A stretch of 26,340 nucleotides of DNA from an uncultured Eubacteriales bacterium (GTDB lineage Bacteria; Bacillota; Clostridia; Oscillospirales; Oscillospiraceae). Under the pieces are notes generated by a model. The model saw nothing but the letters and a program-made list of their open reading frames with translations, ran no database searches and had not been told where the DNA came from. The translations under genes and the position numbers were made by a program. Positions 1 to 8,483 of this stretch are shown one piece after another; positions within the stretch are counted from its first letter, which is position 1; each line of letters opens with the position of its first letter. The stretch is from assembly GCA_900550705.1 (NCBI GenBank), contig URTG01000006.1, forward strand, positions 1 through 26,340. Direction: 5' to 3'.

Positions 1-32
1 CTCTGCTACGCATCCTTTTCTTCGCAGTGACT

Positions 33-63
33 GAACTGTATCACAGTTCCAAGGGATTGTCAA
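33..63 (-). promoter_or_regulatory. Leftward promoter with operator-like dyad, for a gene beyond the left edge
   Basis: On the minus strand a perfect -35 TTGACA (58-63) lies 17 bases from a -10 TACAGT (35-40). A perfect 7-base inverted repeat, GAACTGT-ATC-ACAGTTC (33-49), covers the -10. This is the usual position for a repressor site. The first gene it would drive lies outside the window, so neither the regulator nor the target can be named. The -10 matches consensus at four of six bases. Confidence 0.5.
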
Positions 64-64
64 G

Positions 65-98
65 CAAAAACGCAGGAAAGTTTGTCTGGTGTTCCCGC
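65..98 (-). terminator. Probable intrinsic terminator of the malic enzyme gene
   Basis: Directly after the TAA stop, the leftward transcript reads GCGGGAA, a loop of about 13 bases, then TTCCTGC followed by GTTTTTG. The arms are 92-98 and 72-78 and pair over seven bases with one G-U pair. The loop is long and the stem short, so it is moderate in strength. It would end the long nusB-to-malic-enzyme transcription unit. Confidence 0.5.
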
Positions 99-1271
99 TT
101 ACAGCCGGGCCACGCCGGTGTCTCGGGCGGCCTGGGCCACGGCCTTGGCCACGGCGGGGACCACGCGGGGGTCAAAGGGCTTGGGAATGATGTTGTCCTC
201 CGACAGCTCCTCGTCGGTGATGATGGCGGCCAGCGCCTGGGCGGCGGCCATCTTCATCTCCTCATTGATGTCGCTGGCGCGGACGTCCAGGGCACCCCGG
301 AAGATGCCCGGGAAGGCCAGCACGTTGTTGATCTGGTTGGAGTAGTCGCTGCGTCCGGTGGCCACCACCCGGGCACCGCCGGCCTTGGCGTCGTCGGGGA
401 AGATCTCGGGGGTGGGGTTGGCACAGGCGAAGACGATGGCGTCGTGATTCATGGTGCGGACCATCTCCGGCGTGACCAGGTTGGGGGCGGACACGCCGAT
501 GAACACGTCGGCGCCCACCATCAGGTCGGCCAGGGTGCCGGTCTTCTTTTCCAGATTGGTGACCTTGGCGATCTCCTGCTGGGCCCAGTTCATCTGCTCG
601 TTGCCGACGTACAGGGGGCCGAACTTGTCGCACAGGGTGATGTGCTGGAACCCGGCCTGAAGCAGCAGCTTGGTGATGGAGATGGCGGCGGAGCCCGCGC
701 CGGAGAAGACGATCTTCACGTCCTCCTTCTTCTTCCCCACCACCCGCAGGGCGTTGGTCAGGCCGGCCAGAACGATGATGGCGGTGCCGTGCTGATCGTC
801 GTGGAAAACGGGGATGTCGCACTTCTCCTTCAGCTTGCGCTCGATCTCGAAGCACCGGGGGGCGGCGATGTCCTCCAGATTGATGCCGCCGAAGGAGCCG
901 GAGATGTTGTATACGGTCTGGACGAACTCGTCCACATCCTTGGTCTTCACGCACAGGGGGAAGGCGTCCACGTCGGCAAAGGTCTTGAACAGCACACACT
1001 TGCCCTCCATGACGGGCATACCGGCCTCGGGGCCGATGTCGCCCAGGCCCAGCACGGCGGAGCCGTCGGTAATGACGGCGCAGAGGTTGTGCCGCCGGGT
1101 GAGCTCATAGCTCTTGCTGATGTCCTTCTGAATTTCCAGACAGGGCTGGGCCACGCCGGGGGTGTAGGCCAGGGACAGGGAATCCTTGTCATTGGCGGGG
1201 ACGGTGGCCACCACCTCGATCTTGCCCTTCCACTCCCCGTGGAGCCGGAGGCTTTCCTTCATGTAATCCAT
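99..1271 (-). CDS. Malic enzyme (malate dehydrogenase, oxaloacetate-decarboxylating)
   Basis: Cytoplasmic enzyme that oxidatively decarboxylates malate to pyruvate and CO2, reducing NAD or NADP. The 390-residue protein has the short bacterial malic enzyme form without a phosphotransacetylase-like tail. Visible motifs are YTPGVA (36-41, carrying the catalytic Tyr), EGK (89-91, catalytic Lys), the acidic metal-binding ED (133-134) and DDQHGTA (158-164), and the nucleotide-binding GAGSAAIS (191-198). Cofactor preference cannot be read reliably. I chose ATG at 1271, eight bases after GAGAGG, rather than GTG at 1274. It lies 73 bases after recN; no clear promoter was found in that gap, so it may be read through from the operon or have its own weak promoter. 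Identity is very likely. Confidence 0.95.
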   Translation of the reverse strand: MDYMKESLRLHGEWKGKIEVVATVPANDKDSLSLAYTPGVAQPCLEIQKDISKSYELTRRHNLCAVITDGSAVLGLGDIGPEAGMPVMEGKCVLFKTFADVDAFPLCVKTKDVDEFVQTVYNISGSFGGINLEDIAAPRCFEIERKLKEKCDIPVFHDDQHGTAIIVLAGLTNALRVVGKKKEDVKIVFSGAGSAAISITKLLLQAGFQHITLCDKFGPLYVGNEQMNWAQQEIAKVTNLEKKTGTLADLMVGADVFIGVSAPNLVTPEMVRTMNHDAIVFACANPTPEIFPDDAKAGGARVVATGRSDYSNQINNVLAFPGIFRGALDVRASDINEEMKMAAAQALAAIITDEELSEDNIIPKPFDPRVVPAVAKAVAQAARDTGVARL

Positions 1272-1344
1272 CACTTTGTCCTCTCTTTCTGTGGTATTTT
1301 GAATGACAGCTTGTATGATAACGCCGGAGCGTAGGTTCAGCAGC

Positions 1345-3051
1345 TTATTTTTTGGCGTGGGCGGCGTCCCGCCGGGCCAGATAGCGCTCTGCCTGGGTCA
1401 GCAGCTCCTCGGCGCTGTCCCGCAGGGTGTCGGTGATGGAGGCGCCGCCCATCAGCCGGGCCAGCTCCTCCTTCCGCCGGGGGCGGTCCAGCCGCTCCAC
1501 CCGGGTGTAGGTCCGGCCGTTCCGCTCGCCCTTCTCCACGGAGAAGTGGGTGTCCGCCATGGCGGCGATCTGGGGCAGATGGGTGACGCACAGCACCTGC
1601 TTGCAGCGGGCTACGTCCGCCATCTTCTGGGCCACCTTCTGGGCCGCCCGGCCGGAGACACCGGTGTCTACCTCGTCAAAGACCAGGCTGCCGATGCCGT
1701 CGTCCTCCGCCAGCACGTTTTTCAGGGCCAGCATGATACGGGCCAGCTCGCCGCCGGAGGCCACCTTCTGGATGGGCCGCAGGGCCTCACCCACGTTGGC
1801 CGACATGAGGAACTGTACCTGCTCCATGCCGTTTTCGTCCATGCCGTCCTTGCCGCCGCTGGGCAGAAATTCCGTCTGAAAGCGGACCTTGGGCATATCC
1901 AGCTGGCGGAGCTCCTCCTCCACCCGCTGCTGAAGGGCCTGGGCCGCCTGGGTCCGGGCCTGGGTAAGAAGCTTGCCCCGGCGGACGGCCTCCGCCCTGG
2001 CCTGGGCCAGCTCCTGGGTCAGACGGGCGATGGTGTCATCGGCAAATTCGATCTGATCCAGCTCCTGGCGGCAGCGGTCCAGGTAGTCCAGCATATCCTC
2101 CACCGTGGCCCCGTACTTCCGCTTCAGCCGGTAGAGCACGTCCAGCCGGCTCTCCAGCTGGTCCAGCTCCTCCGGGGAGAAGTCGAAGTCGTGATACAGG
2201 TCGTGCAGCACCTCCGCCGCGTCGTCCGCCGCGCAGCGCAGAGCGGTGAGCTTTTCGAACAGCTCGCTGAACTGGGGGGCCGCCCCGGCCACGCCCCGGA
2301 GGGCACCCTCGGCATCGGAGATCAGGTCGCAGGCCCCCTGGCTGTCCTCGCTGCCCGACAGGGCGTATTCCGCCGACTGCACCGCGTCGATGAGCTTGCC
2401 CGCGTTGCGGAGCAGGGCCCGGCGCTCGCTGAGCTCCTCCTCCTCGCCGGGGCGCAGCTCCGCCCGTTCCAGCTCGCGAATCTGAAAATTCAGGGTATCC
2501 ACCCGGCGGGAGCGCTCCGCATCGTCCATCTCCAGGGCGGCGATCTGCCTTCGCAGACCGGTGACCGTCTCATAGGCGGCGCGGTAGTCCGCCAGGGCCG
2601 GGGCCGTCCGGCCGAAGCTGTCCAGATAGCCCAGGTGACAGGCGGGGTCCAGAAGCTGCTGGCCGTCGTGCTGGCCGTGGATGTCTAAAAGCTGACGGCC
2701 CAGCTCCCGCAGCTGGGCCACCGTCATGATCCGGCCGTTGACCCGGCAGACGTTCCGCCCGTCGGCCTGGACCTCCCGCTGAAGAAGCAGCTCCTCCCCC
2801 TCGGGCACGCCGTTTTCCGGGAGCCAGGGAATGGGGGCCAGCTGGGTGAACACGGCGGTGACCCGGGCGGACCTGGCCCCGGTGCGGATCAGCTCCCGGC
2901 TGGTCCGTTGGCCCAGCACGGTGCTGATGGCGTCAATAACGATGGATTTGCCCGCGCCGGTCTCGCCGGTGAGGACGTTGAAGCCCGGGTCGAACTGGAT
3001 GTCCGCCGATTCAATAATGGCAATATTTTCAATATGAAGCAGGGAAAGCAT
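1345..3051 (-). CDS. recN: DNA repair protein RecN
   Basis: SMC-like ATPase that acts early in double-strand break repair, gathering broken ends in the cytoplasm. The 568-residue length is normal for the family. The N-terminal half ATPase has Walker A GETGAGKS (29-36). The middle third is charged and Gln/Glu/Leu-rich, as expected for the coiled-coil arms. The C-terminal half has the ABC signature SGGE (432-435) and Walker B LVFDEVD (456-462), then the VTHLPQIAA segment. ATG at 3051 follows AAGGAG by eight bases. It sits 25 bases after argR in the conserved argR-recN order of Firmicutes. In many spore formers spoIVB and spo0A come next; here a malic enzyme follows instead. Confidence 0.97.
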   Translation of the reverse strand: MLSLLHIENIAIIESADIQFDPGFNVLTGETGAGKSIVIDAISTVLGQRTSRELIRTGARSARVTAVFTQLAPIPWLPENGVPEGEELLLQREVQADGRNVCRVNGRIMTVAQLRELGRQLLDIHGQHDGQQLLDPACHLGYLDSFGRTAPALADYRAAYETVTGLRRQIAALEMDDAERSRRVDTLNFQIRELERAELRPGEEEELSERRALLRNAGKLIDAVQSAEYALSGSEDSQGACDLISDAEGALRGVAGAAPQFSELFEKLTALRCAADDAAEVLHDLYHDFDFSPEELDQLESRLDVLYRLKRKYGATVEDMLDYLDRCRQELDQIEFADDTIARLTQELAQARAEAVRRGKLLTQARTQAAQALQQRVEEELRQLDMPKVRFQTEFLPSGGKDGMDENGMEQVQFLMSANVGEALRPIQKVASGGELARIMLALKNVLAEDDGIGSLVFDEVDTGVSGRAAQKVAQKMADVARCKQVLCVTHLPQIAAMADTHFSVEKGERNGRTYTRVERLDRPRRKEELARLMGGASITDTLRDSAEELLTQAERYLARRDAAHAKK

Positions 3052-3076
3052 ATGGTGTTCTCCTTCTGAACCGGGG

Positions 3077-3529
3077 TCAGCTGAGCAGCTTGTGGACCTC
3101 GCTGCTGAATTGTTGGGCGGTGGTGTTGTCCCGCATGATCAGGATGCCGGTGTCATCCCCCGCCAGACTGCCCACCATGCCGATGATCTCCATGCTGTCC
3201 AGGGCGGAGCAGGCGGCAGAGGCCAGGCCGGGCATGGTCTTCACCACCACCAGATTCTGGGCCACATCCACCGAGAGCACGCCCTCCTTGAAGATGTTCC
3301 GCAGCCGCACGTCAGAGGCGGTGGGAGGTTTCCGGTCAGACACCGCGTAGCGGTAGCCCCCCGCCCCGGTGAGCTCCTTCACCAGACGCAGCTCCTTGAT
3401 GTCCCGGGAGATGGTGGCCTGGGTGGCGGTGAAGCCCCGGGCGCGGAGTGCCGCCAGCAGCTGCTCCTGGGTCTCCACATCCATCGTCTGGATGACGTTC
3501 AGAATTTCCGCTTGCCGCGCGTTTTTCAT
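3077..3529 (-). CDS. argR: Arginine repressor ArgR
   Basis: Arginine-sensing transcription regulator of arginine biosynthesis and catabolism; the family works as a hexamer. The 150-residue protein has an N-terminal winged helix (about 1-70, with recognition segment ATQATISRDIKEL at 35-47) and a C-terminal oligomerisation and arginine-binding domain ending in GSLAGDD (120-126), the pair of aspartates that contact arginine. An open frame continues upstream, but the ATG at 3529 is the right start: it is preceded by GGGAGGT eight bases away, overlaps the nadK stop as ATGA, and gives the usual family length. The gene is translationally coupled to nadK. Confidence 0.96.
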   Translation of the reverse strand: MKNARQAEILNVIQTMDVETQEQLLAALRARGFTATQATISRDIKELRLVKELTGAGGYRYAVSDRKPPTASDVRLRNIFKEGVLSVDVAQNLVVVKTMPGLASAACSALDSMEIIGMVGSLAGDDTGILIMRDNTTAQQFSSEVHKLLS

Positions 3530-4398
3530 GGCAGAGGACCTCCCAACTTTTGATTGACCACGCGATAAAAGCTGCGGTCCGCCAGCTGGACCAGACGGGT
3601 CCGGTGCTCCGAGCGGCGGATCTCCACCCGGTCGCCCCCCGCCAGACGGACGGCCTTGCCCCCGTCCACCGACAGGAACAGATACTTCCGGCTGGCCTTG
3701 GGCAGCCGCACGGTGACCTGCCGCTCCGAGGCCAGGACCATGGCCCGGGCGGTGAGCTGGTGGGCGCAGACCGGGGTGACGATGAGACACTGGGAGGTGG
3801 GCTCCACAATGGGTCCCCCTGCCGACATGGAGTAGGCCGTGGACCCGGTGGGGGTGCTGACGATCACGCCGTCTCCCACCAGGGCGGTAATGGGCACCAG
3901 GTCGGCCAGGACCTCCACCTCCGCCACCCGGGCCATGGAGCCCTTGGAGATCACCGCGTCGTTCAGGGCAAGGTCCTCGCTGATGACCCGGACGCCCCGC
4001 AGGACCCGGACATCCAGCATCATGCGCTCCTCCGTCTTGAACTTGCCCCGGGCCAGCTGGGAGAGGAGGGACAGCTCCCCCCGTTCCAGCTCCGCCATAA
4101 AGCCCACGCTGCCCATATTCACCCCCAGGATGGGGATGTTGTGCAGGGTGGCGTCCCGGGCGGCGTGGAGGATGGTGCCGTCACCGCCGAAGCAGATGAG
4201 CAGGTCCGCCCGGGGCAGCTCCTCCTCCAGCCGGGAGAGGGTGCAGCGATTGGGCAGCTCTACCCGGTCCCCCTTCTTCGGTGTAAAGGGAAGACACAGT
4301 ACAGTAGAGGCGCCGGCGCGCTCCAGAATCTTCCGGGCCTCTAAGGCGGCCCGCAGGCCCCGGTCGCGATAGGGGTTCGAGCTGAGAATGATCCTCAT
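3526..4398 (-). CDS. nadK: NAD kinase
   Basis: Phosphorylates NAD to NADP with ATP or polyphosphate in the cytoplasm; the cell's source of NADP. The 290-residue protein carries the diagnostic GGDGT (71-75), NMGSVGFMAE (94-103) and, in the C-terminal domain, TPTGSTAYSMSAGGP, which forms the NAD site. I place the start at ATG 4398, which overlaps the tlyA stop as ATGA, rather than at an upstream in-frame start at 4416 that would add six residues. Both ends overlap neighbours by four bases, so tlyA, nadK and argR are probably translated in a coupled manner. The tlyA-nadK-argR-recN order is typical of Firmicutes. Confidence 0.96.
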   Translation of the reverse strand: MRIILSSNPYRDRGLRAALEARKILERAGASTVLCLPFTPKKGDRVELPNRCTLSRLEEELPRADLLICFGGDGTILHAARDATLHNIPILGVNMGSVGFMAELERGELSLLSQLARGKFKTEERMMLDVRVLRGVRVISEDLALNDAVISKGSMARVAEVEVLADLVPITALVGDGVIVSTPTGSTAYSMSAGGPIVEPTSQCLIVTPVCAHQLTARAMVLASERQVTVRLPKASRKYLFLSVDGGKAVRLAGGDRVEIRRSEHRTRLVQLADRSFYRVVNQKLGGPLP

Positions 4399-5204
4399 TC
4401 GGCCCCGTCCTTCCATACCGCGTGGGAGCGCTCCACCAACACCTTCAGATCGCCCTGGTAGGTGTCGGTCCCGCCGGCCTCCAGATAGCCCAGATACTCA
4501 ATGTTGCCCTCCGGGCCCTTGATTGGTGAAAAGGTAATATCCTTTACAGCGAAGTCCGACTCGGCCGCATGGAGCAAAAAGTGCTCCAGCACCTCCAGGT
4601 GTACGGCCGGGTCCCGGACCACGCCCTTTTTGCCCACCTTATCCTTCCCCGCCTCGAACTGGGGCTTGACCAGACACACCGCCTGTCCCCCGGCGCGGAT
4701 CAGCGGCCGCACGGCGGGCAGGATCAGGTGCAGGGAGATGAAGGAGACATCCACCGAGAAAAAGTCCAGCTCCTGGGGGATCTGCTCCTTGGTCAGATAG
4801 CGGGCGTTGGTCCGCTCCATGCAGACCACCTGGGGGTGGGTCCGCAGCCGCCAGTCCAGCTGATTGTAGCCCGCATCCACGGCGTAGACCTTGGCGGCCC
4901 CGTTTTGCAGCATACAGTCGGTAAAGCCGCCGGTGGAGGCCCCGATGTCGGCACAGACGGCCCCCTCCAGATGGATGGGCCAGCACTGCATGGCCTTTTC
5001 CAGCTTCAGGCCGCCCCGGCTGACGTAGCGGAGGGACTTCCCCCGGACCTCGATCTTGGCGTCCTCCGCCACCGGGGCCCCGGCCTTGTCCACCTTCTGC
5101 CCGTTGACATAGACCTCTCCGGCCATGATGATGGCCTGGGCCTTCTGGCGGCTCTCCGCCAGACCCAGCTCAGTCACGGCCACGTCCAAACGTTTTTTAG
5201 CCAC
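4395..5204 (-). CDS. tlyA: TlyA family rRNA 2'-O-methyltransferase (hemolysin-like)
   Basis: Predicted cytoplasmic SAM-dependent RNA methyltransferase. Characterised TlyA proteins methylate cytidine 2'-O positions in 16S and/or 23S rRNA; which site is used here cannot be told. The N-terminal S4 RNA-binding domain spans about residues 1-60. The SRGGLKLEKA segment (62-71) and the SAM-binding ADIGASTGGFTDCML (85-99) begin the Rossmann-like methyltransferase domain, followed by FFSVDVSFISL and VKPQFE. Length 269 is usual. The start is GTG at 5204, preceded by TTGGAGGTGATG within the last codons of dxs; the two genes overlap by eight bases. The name hemolysin in this family is historical. Confidence 0.93.
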   Translation of the reverse strand: MAKKRLDVAVTELGLAESRQKAQAIIMAGEVYVNGQKVDKAGAPVAEDAKIEVRGKSLRYVSRGGLKLEKAMQCWPIHLEGAVCADIGASTGGFTDCMLQNGAAKVYAVDAGYNQLDWRLRTHPQVVCMERTNARYLTKEQIPQELDFFSVDVSFISLHLILPAVRPLIRAGGQAVCLVKPQFEAGKDKVGKKGVVRDPAVHLEVLEHFLLHAAESDFAVKDITFSPIKGPEGNIEYLGYLEAGGTDTYQGDLKVLVERSHAVWKDGAE

Positions 5205-7053
5205 GGTTCATCACCTCCAACACGTTCTTTACGATTCCATCCCGGTCCAGCTGCAGGTCCCGCTTCAGCAGCGGCAGAGCGCCGTGGGACACATAGGAGT
5301 CCCCGCAGTTGAGCAGCACCGTCTTCGCCGGGCAGCCCGCCTGCTCCAGATGGGCGGCCAGCCGCTGGCCCACGCTGCCGCTGGCCACACAGTCCTCCGC
5401 CACGATCAGGGCCCCGGTCTTGCGGACCGAGTGCTCTACAAGCTCGGGTGACAGCGGTGTAATGGTATTTAACTTTACAATATCCGCGTAGATTCCCCGC
5501 TGCTCCAGCACGTCTGCCGCAGCGAGAATGTCGTTGATCTCCATGCCGTAGCCCACCAGGGTGACGTCGCTGCCCCGGCGGAGCAGCGTGGCGGGCTCGC
5601 CGCCGGTGCACAGGCGGAACTCTCCCTGGCCGCCCCGGGGGTAGCGGATGGCCACGGGGCCGTCCAGGTGCAGCACGGCCCGCTCCAGCATCTCCTCCAG
5701 CTCCGGAAAGCTGGCGGGGGCCAGCACCGTCATGCCGGGCACACTGTCCAGGTAGCCCACGTCGAAGACGCCGTGGTGGGTCTCGCCGTCCTCCCCCACC
5801 AGTCCGGCCCGGTCCACGCCCAGGACCACATGGAGCCGGTCGATGCCCACGTCGTGGAGCAGCATATCATAGGCCCGCTGCAAAAATGTGGAGTAGACGC
5901 AGAACACCGGCAGCGCCCCCTGCTTGGCCATGCCGGCGGCCATAGCTACCGCGCATTCCTCTGCAATGCCCACGTCGAAGCAACGCTCCGGGAAGGCGGC
6001 GGAGAAATGCTCCAGCCCCGTCCCGTTCATCATCGCCGCCGTGATGGCGCAGATGCGGGGGTCCTGCCCGCCCAGCTGCGTGAGCTTCTTGCCGAAGACG
6101 GCGGAGAAATTTTCTCCGGACCTCTTCTTTGCCGCGCCGGTCTCCGGGTCGAAGGGGGATACGCCGTGAAAGGCGTCGGGGTTCTGCTCCGCCGGGGCAT
6201 AGCCCTTGCCCTTGGTGGTTTTGATGTGGAGCAGCACCGGCTCGTTCAGGTCCTTCGCATAGCGGAGCAAATTGGTCAGCCGGGGCAGGTCGTGGCCGTC
6301 GATGGGGCCCAGGTAGTTGAAGCCCATGTCCTCAAACATGGTGGTGGGCAGAAGGCTCTGCTTGAGCCACTGCTTCATCCGGTGGGTGACCCGGTAGACC
6401 CGGCGGCCCAGCTTGGTGGCCCGCATGATCCGGCGATAGTTCTTCTTAAAGGTCAGATACTGGGGCTTGAGCCGTTGGCGGGACAGGTGCTCCGCCACCG
6501 CGCCCACATTGGGGGTGATGGACATTCCGTTGTCGTTGAGAATGACCAGCAGCTGCTGCTTGCTCCCTCCGGCGCTGGACAGGCCCTCATAGGCCAGCCC
6601 GCCGGTGAGTGCGCCGTCGCCGATCACCGCCAGGACCTTGTAGTCCTCCCCCAGGACGGTGCGGGCCTGGGCCATACCCAGGGCCACCGCCACGGAGTTG
6701 GAGGCATGGCCGGCGATGAAGGCGTCGTGCACGCTCTCCGCCGGCTTGGGGAAGCCGGCGATGCCGCCGTATTGCCGCAGGGTGTCCATGGCCTCCCGGC
6801 GGCCGGTGAGCATTTTGTGGGCGTAGCACTGGTGCCCCACGTCGAACACCAGCCGATCACGGCTGGTGTCAAACACCCGATGGATGGCCACGGTCAGCTC
6901 CACCGCCCCCAGGTTCGAGGCCAGATGTCCGCCGGTTTTGGAGACGCTCTGGACCAGCTCCTTCCGCAGCTGGCCGCACAGCAGCTCCCCCTCCCGGTCG
7001 GTGAGGTCCGCCAGCAGCGGGCCGTGATTGTGTTGTTCTTCCTGCTTACTCAA
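5197..7053 (-). CDS. dxs: 1-deoxy-D-xylulose-5-phosphate synthase
   Basis: Thiamine diphosphate enzyme joining pyruvate and glyceraldehyde 3-phosphate, the first step of the MEP isoprenoid pathway. The 618-residue protein has the family GGHLASNLG (41-49), VGHQCY (72-77), the thiamine-binding GDGALTGG (145-152) with ILNDNGMSI (171-179), and a C-terminal transketolase pyrimidine and C-terminal domain containing GEDGETHHG. The best start is an uncommon TTG at 7053, with GAGAGGGCG upstream; no ATG or GTG start fits the N-terminus before the conserved region. A TTG start suggests reduced translation. It lies two genes from ispA, another isoprenoid gene, and 33 bases after the DUF212 gene. Confidence 0.96.
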   Translation of the reverse strand: MSKQEEQHNHGPLLADLTDREGELLCGQLRKELVQSVSKTGGHLASNLGAVELTVAIHRVFDTSRDRLVFDVGHQCYAHKMLTGRREAMDTLRQYGGIAGFPKPAESVHDAFIAGHASNSVAVALGMAQARTVLGEDYKVLAVIGDGALTGGLAYEGLSSAGGSKQQLLVILNDNGMSITPNVGAVAEHLSRQRLKPQYLTFKKNYRRIMRATKLGRRVYRVTHRMKQWLKQSLLPTTMFEDMGFNYLGPIDGHDLPRLTNLLRYAKDLNEPVLLHIKTTKGKGYAPAEQNPDAFHGVSPFDPETGAAKKRSGENFSAVFGKKLTQLGGQDPRICAITAAMMNGTGLEHFSAAFPERCFDVGIAEECAVAMAAGMAKQGALPVFCVYSTFLQRAYDMLLHDVGIDRLHVVLGVDRAGLVGEDGETHHGVFDVGYLDSVPGMTVLAPASFPELEEMLERAVLHLDGPVAIRYPRGGQGEFRLCTGGEPATLLRRGSDVTLVGYGMEINDILAAADVLEQRGIYADIVKLNTITPLSPELVEHSVRKTGALIVAEDCVASGSVGQRLAAHLEQAGCPAKTVLLNCGDSYVSHGALPLLKRDLQLDRDGIVKNVLEVMNRG

Positions 7054-7086
7054 GCCGACACGCCCTCTCTGTCTCTGCGTTTGCGT

Positions 7087-7545
7087 TTACCGTGGGAGCC
7101 ACGCCAGCGCCCCGATGCCGCTGCCCAGCAGCGCGCCCATCAGGACCTGAAGGGGCGTGTGTCCCAGCAGCTCCTTCAATGCCTTCTCCGCCACGTCCGG
7201 AGTGAACTGGTCCAGATAGTGCAGCAGATGGTTCAGCACCTTGGCCTGCTCCCCCGCCGCCCGGCGGACATTGCAGGCATCGTACATCACGATCGCCGCC
7301 AGACAGGCCCCAAGGGCGAACAGCGGACTGCGCCAGCCGTACAGCCCGCCCAGGGAGACGGCCAGAGCGCAGACAAAGGCGGAGTGGGAGCTTGGCATTC
7401 CGCCGCTCCCGGTGAAGGTCCTCCAGTCGAACCGATGGTGCAGCGCCGTCTGGATCAGGCCCTTGAGCACCTGGGCGGTGAACCACCCGGTGATGGCCAT
7501 GTCCAGCGGCAGATTTCCGGTTAAAAATCCCTGATAAAGCTCCAT
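7087..7545 (-). CDS. DUF212 (YuiD-like) divergent PAP2 membrane protein
   Basis: Small integral membrane protein of 152 residues from the DUF212/YuiD family, related to PAP2 acid phosphatases. The PAP2-like signature is TGSGGMPSSHSAF (45-57), where PSSH resembles the PSGH motif, and the family-specific MYDACNVRRAAGEQA (87-101) replaces the usual PAP2 third motif. Hydrophobic segments lie near 58-70, 75-90 and 128-150. Substrate is unknown. Its position between ispA and dxs suggests, by inference, a role on prenyl diphosphates. Start: ATG at 7545 is favoured, seven bases from GGAGC, over GTG at 7551, which would be too close to that site. Confidence 0.88.
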   Translation of the reverse strand: MELYQGFLTGNLPLDMAITGWFTAQVLKGLIQTALHHRFDWRTFTGSGGMPSSHSAFVCALAVSLGGLYGWRSPLFALGACLAAIVMYDACNVRRAAGEQAKVLNHLLHYLDQFTPDVAEKALKELLGHTPLQVLMGALLGSGIGALAWLPR

Positions 7546-7557
7546 GCTCACGCTCCG

Positions 7558-8439
7558 TTACTTGGTGCGTTCCACCATCTGCCGCGCCAGCCAGATGTGA
7601 AACTCCGGGTGCTCAAACTCCGCCAGCGCGGCCACGGCCTGGTCGGTGAGGGTGTGGACCAGCTGGTCGCAGCGCTCCAGGCCCAGGGCGGTGACGAAGG
7701 TGCTCTTTTCGTTGGCCTGGTCGGAGCCGATCTCCTTGCCCAGCTCCGCCTGGGAGCCGATCACGTCCAGGATGTCGTCCCGGATCTGAAAAGCCCGGCC
7801 CAGGGGCTGGGCGTATCGGAGCACGGCGGCCCGCTGGGCGGCGGTGCCTCCGGCGGCGATGCAGCCCAGCTCCACGGCGGCGGAGATCAGCGCCCCGGTT
7901 TTCAGGCTTTGCAGCTGCTCCAGGGTGGAGACGTCCAGCGTCCGCCCCTCCCCTGCCAGGTCCAGCGCCTGACCGCCCACCATGCCCTTGGGTCCGGCGG
8001 CCCGGGCCAGACAGGCCACCCCGTCCACCACCTGGGCAGCGGACAGCGGGGCCCTGGCCAGTTGGGAGAAGGCGGCGGTGAGCAGACCATCTCCCGCCAG
8101 AATGGCTGTGGCCTCGCCGTAGACCCGGTGGTTGGTGGGGCGGCCCCGGCGCAGGTCGTCGTTGTCCATGGCGGGCAGGTCGTCGTGGATGAGGGAATAG
8201 GTGTGGACCATCTCCAGCCCACAGGCGAAGGGCATGGCCGCCTCCGGGTCGCCGCCGCACAGCCGGCAGGTCTCCAGCACCAGGACCGGGCGGATGCGCT
8301 TTCCCCCGGCCAGCAGAGAGTAGTCCATCGCCTCGTCCAGGTCGGCATAGTGGGGTTCCTCCTGAAACACGCGGTGCAGGGCCTGTTCCACGGCGGCCTG
8401 GTCCGCCCTGAGTTGTTCACGAAATGGGGTGTCTTCCAT
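7558..8439 (-). CDS. ispA: Polyprenyl synthetase, farnesyl diphosphate synthase type
   Basis: Condenses isopentenyl diphosphate with allylic diphosphates to make farnesyl (possibly geranylgeranyl) diphosphate, the precursor of undecaprenyl carrier and quinone tails. The 293-residue protein has GGKRIRP (45-51), the first aspartate-rich motif DDLPAMDNDD (86-95), KTGALI (180-185) and the second aspartate-rich motif DDILD (221-225). Chain length cannot be assigned with certainty, but length and context (xseA-xseB-ispA-dxs) fit IspA. The open frame extends upstream; the true start is ATG 8439, with AAGGAG eight bases before it. It lies 44 bases after xseB. Confidence 0.95.
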   Translation of the reverse strand: MEDTPFREQLRADQAAVEQALHRVFQEEPHYADLDEAMDYSLLAGGKRIRPVLVLETCRLCGGDPEAAMPFACGLEMVHTYSLIHDDLPAMDNDDLRRGRPTNHRVYGEATAILAGDGLLTAAFSQLARAPLSAAQVVDGVACLARAAGPKGMVGGQALDLAGEGRTLDVSTLEQLQSLKTGALISAAVELGCIAAGGTAAQRAAVLRYAQPLGRAFQIRDDILDVIGSQAELGKEIGSDQANEKSTFVTALGLERCDQLVHTLTDQAVAALAEFEHPEFHIWLARQMVERTK

Positions 8440-8483
8440 CGTTGCGCTCCTTCTCTCCGCACCTGCGGGGTGATAATACGAGC

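Noticed and set aside
27..1334. Long rightward open frame opposite the malic enzyme
   Set aside because: The frame is a GC-rich shadow: no motif, Gly/His/Leu/Val-rich composition, and it is fully opposite a clear family protein. The same holds for long frames opposite dxs (5668-7524) and nfnB (22828-24405).
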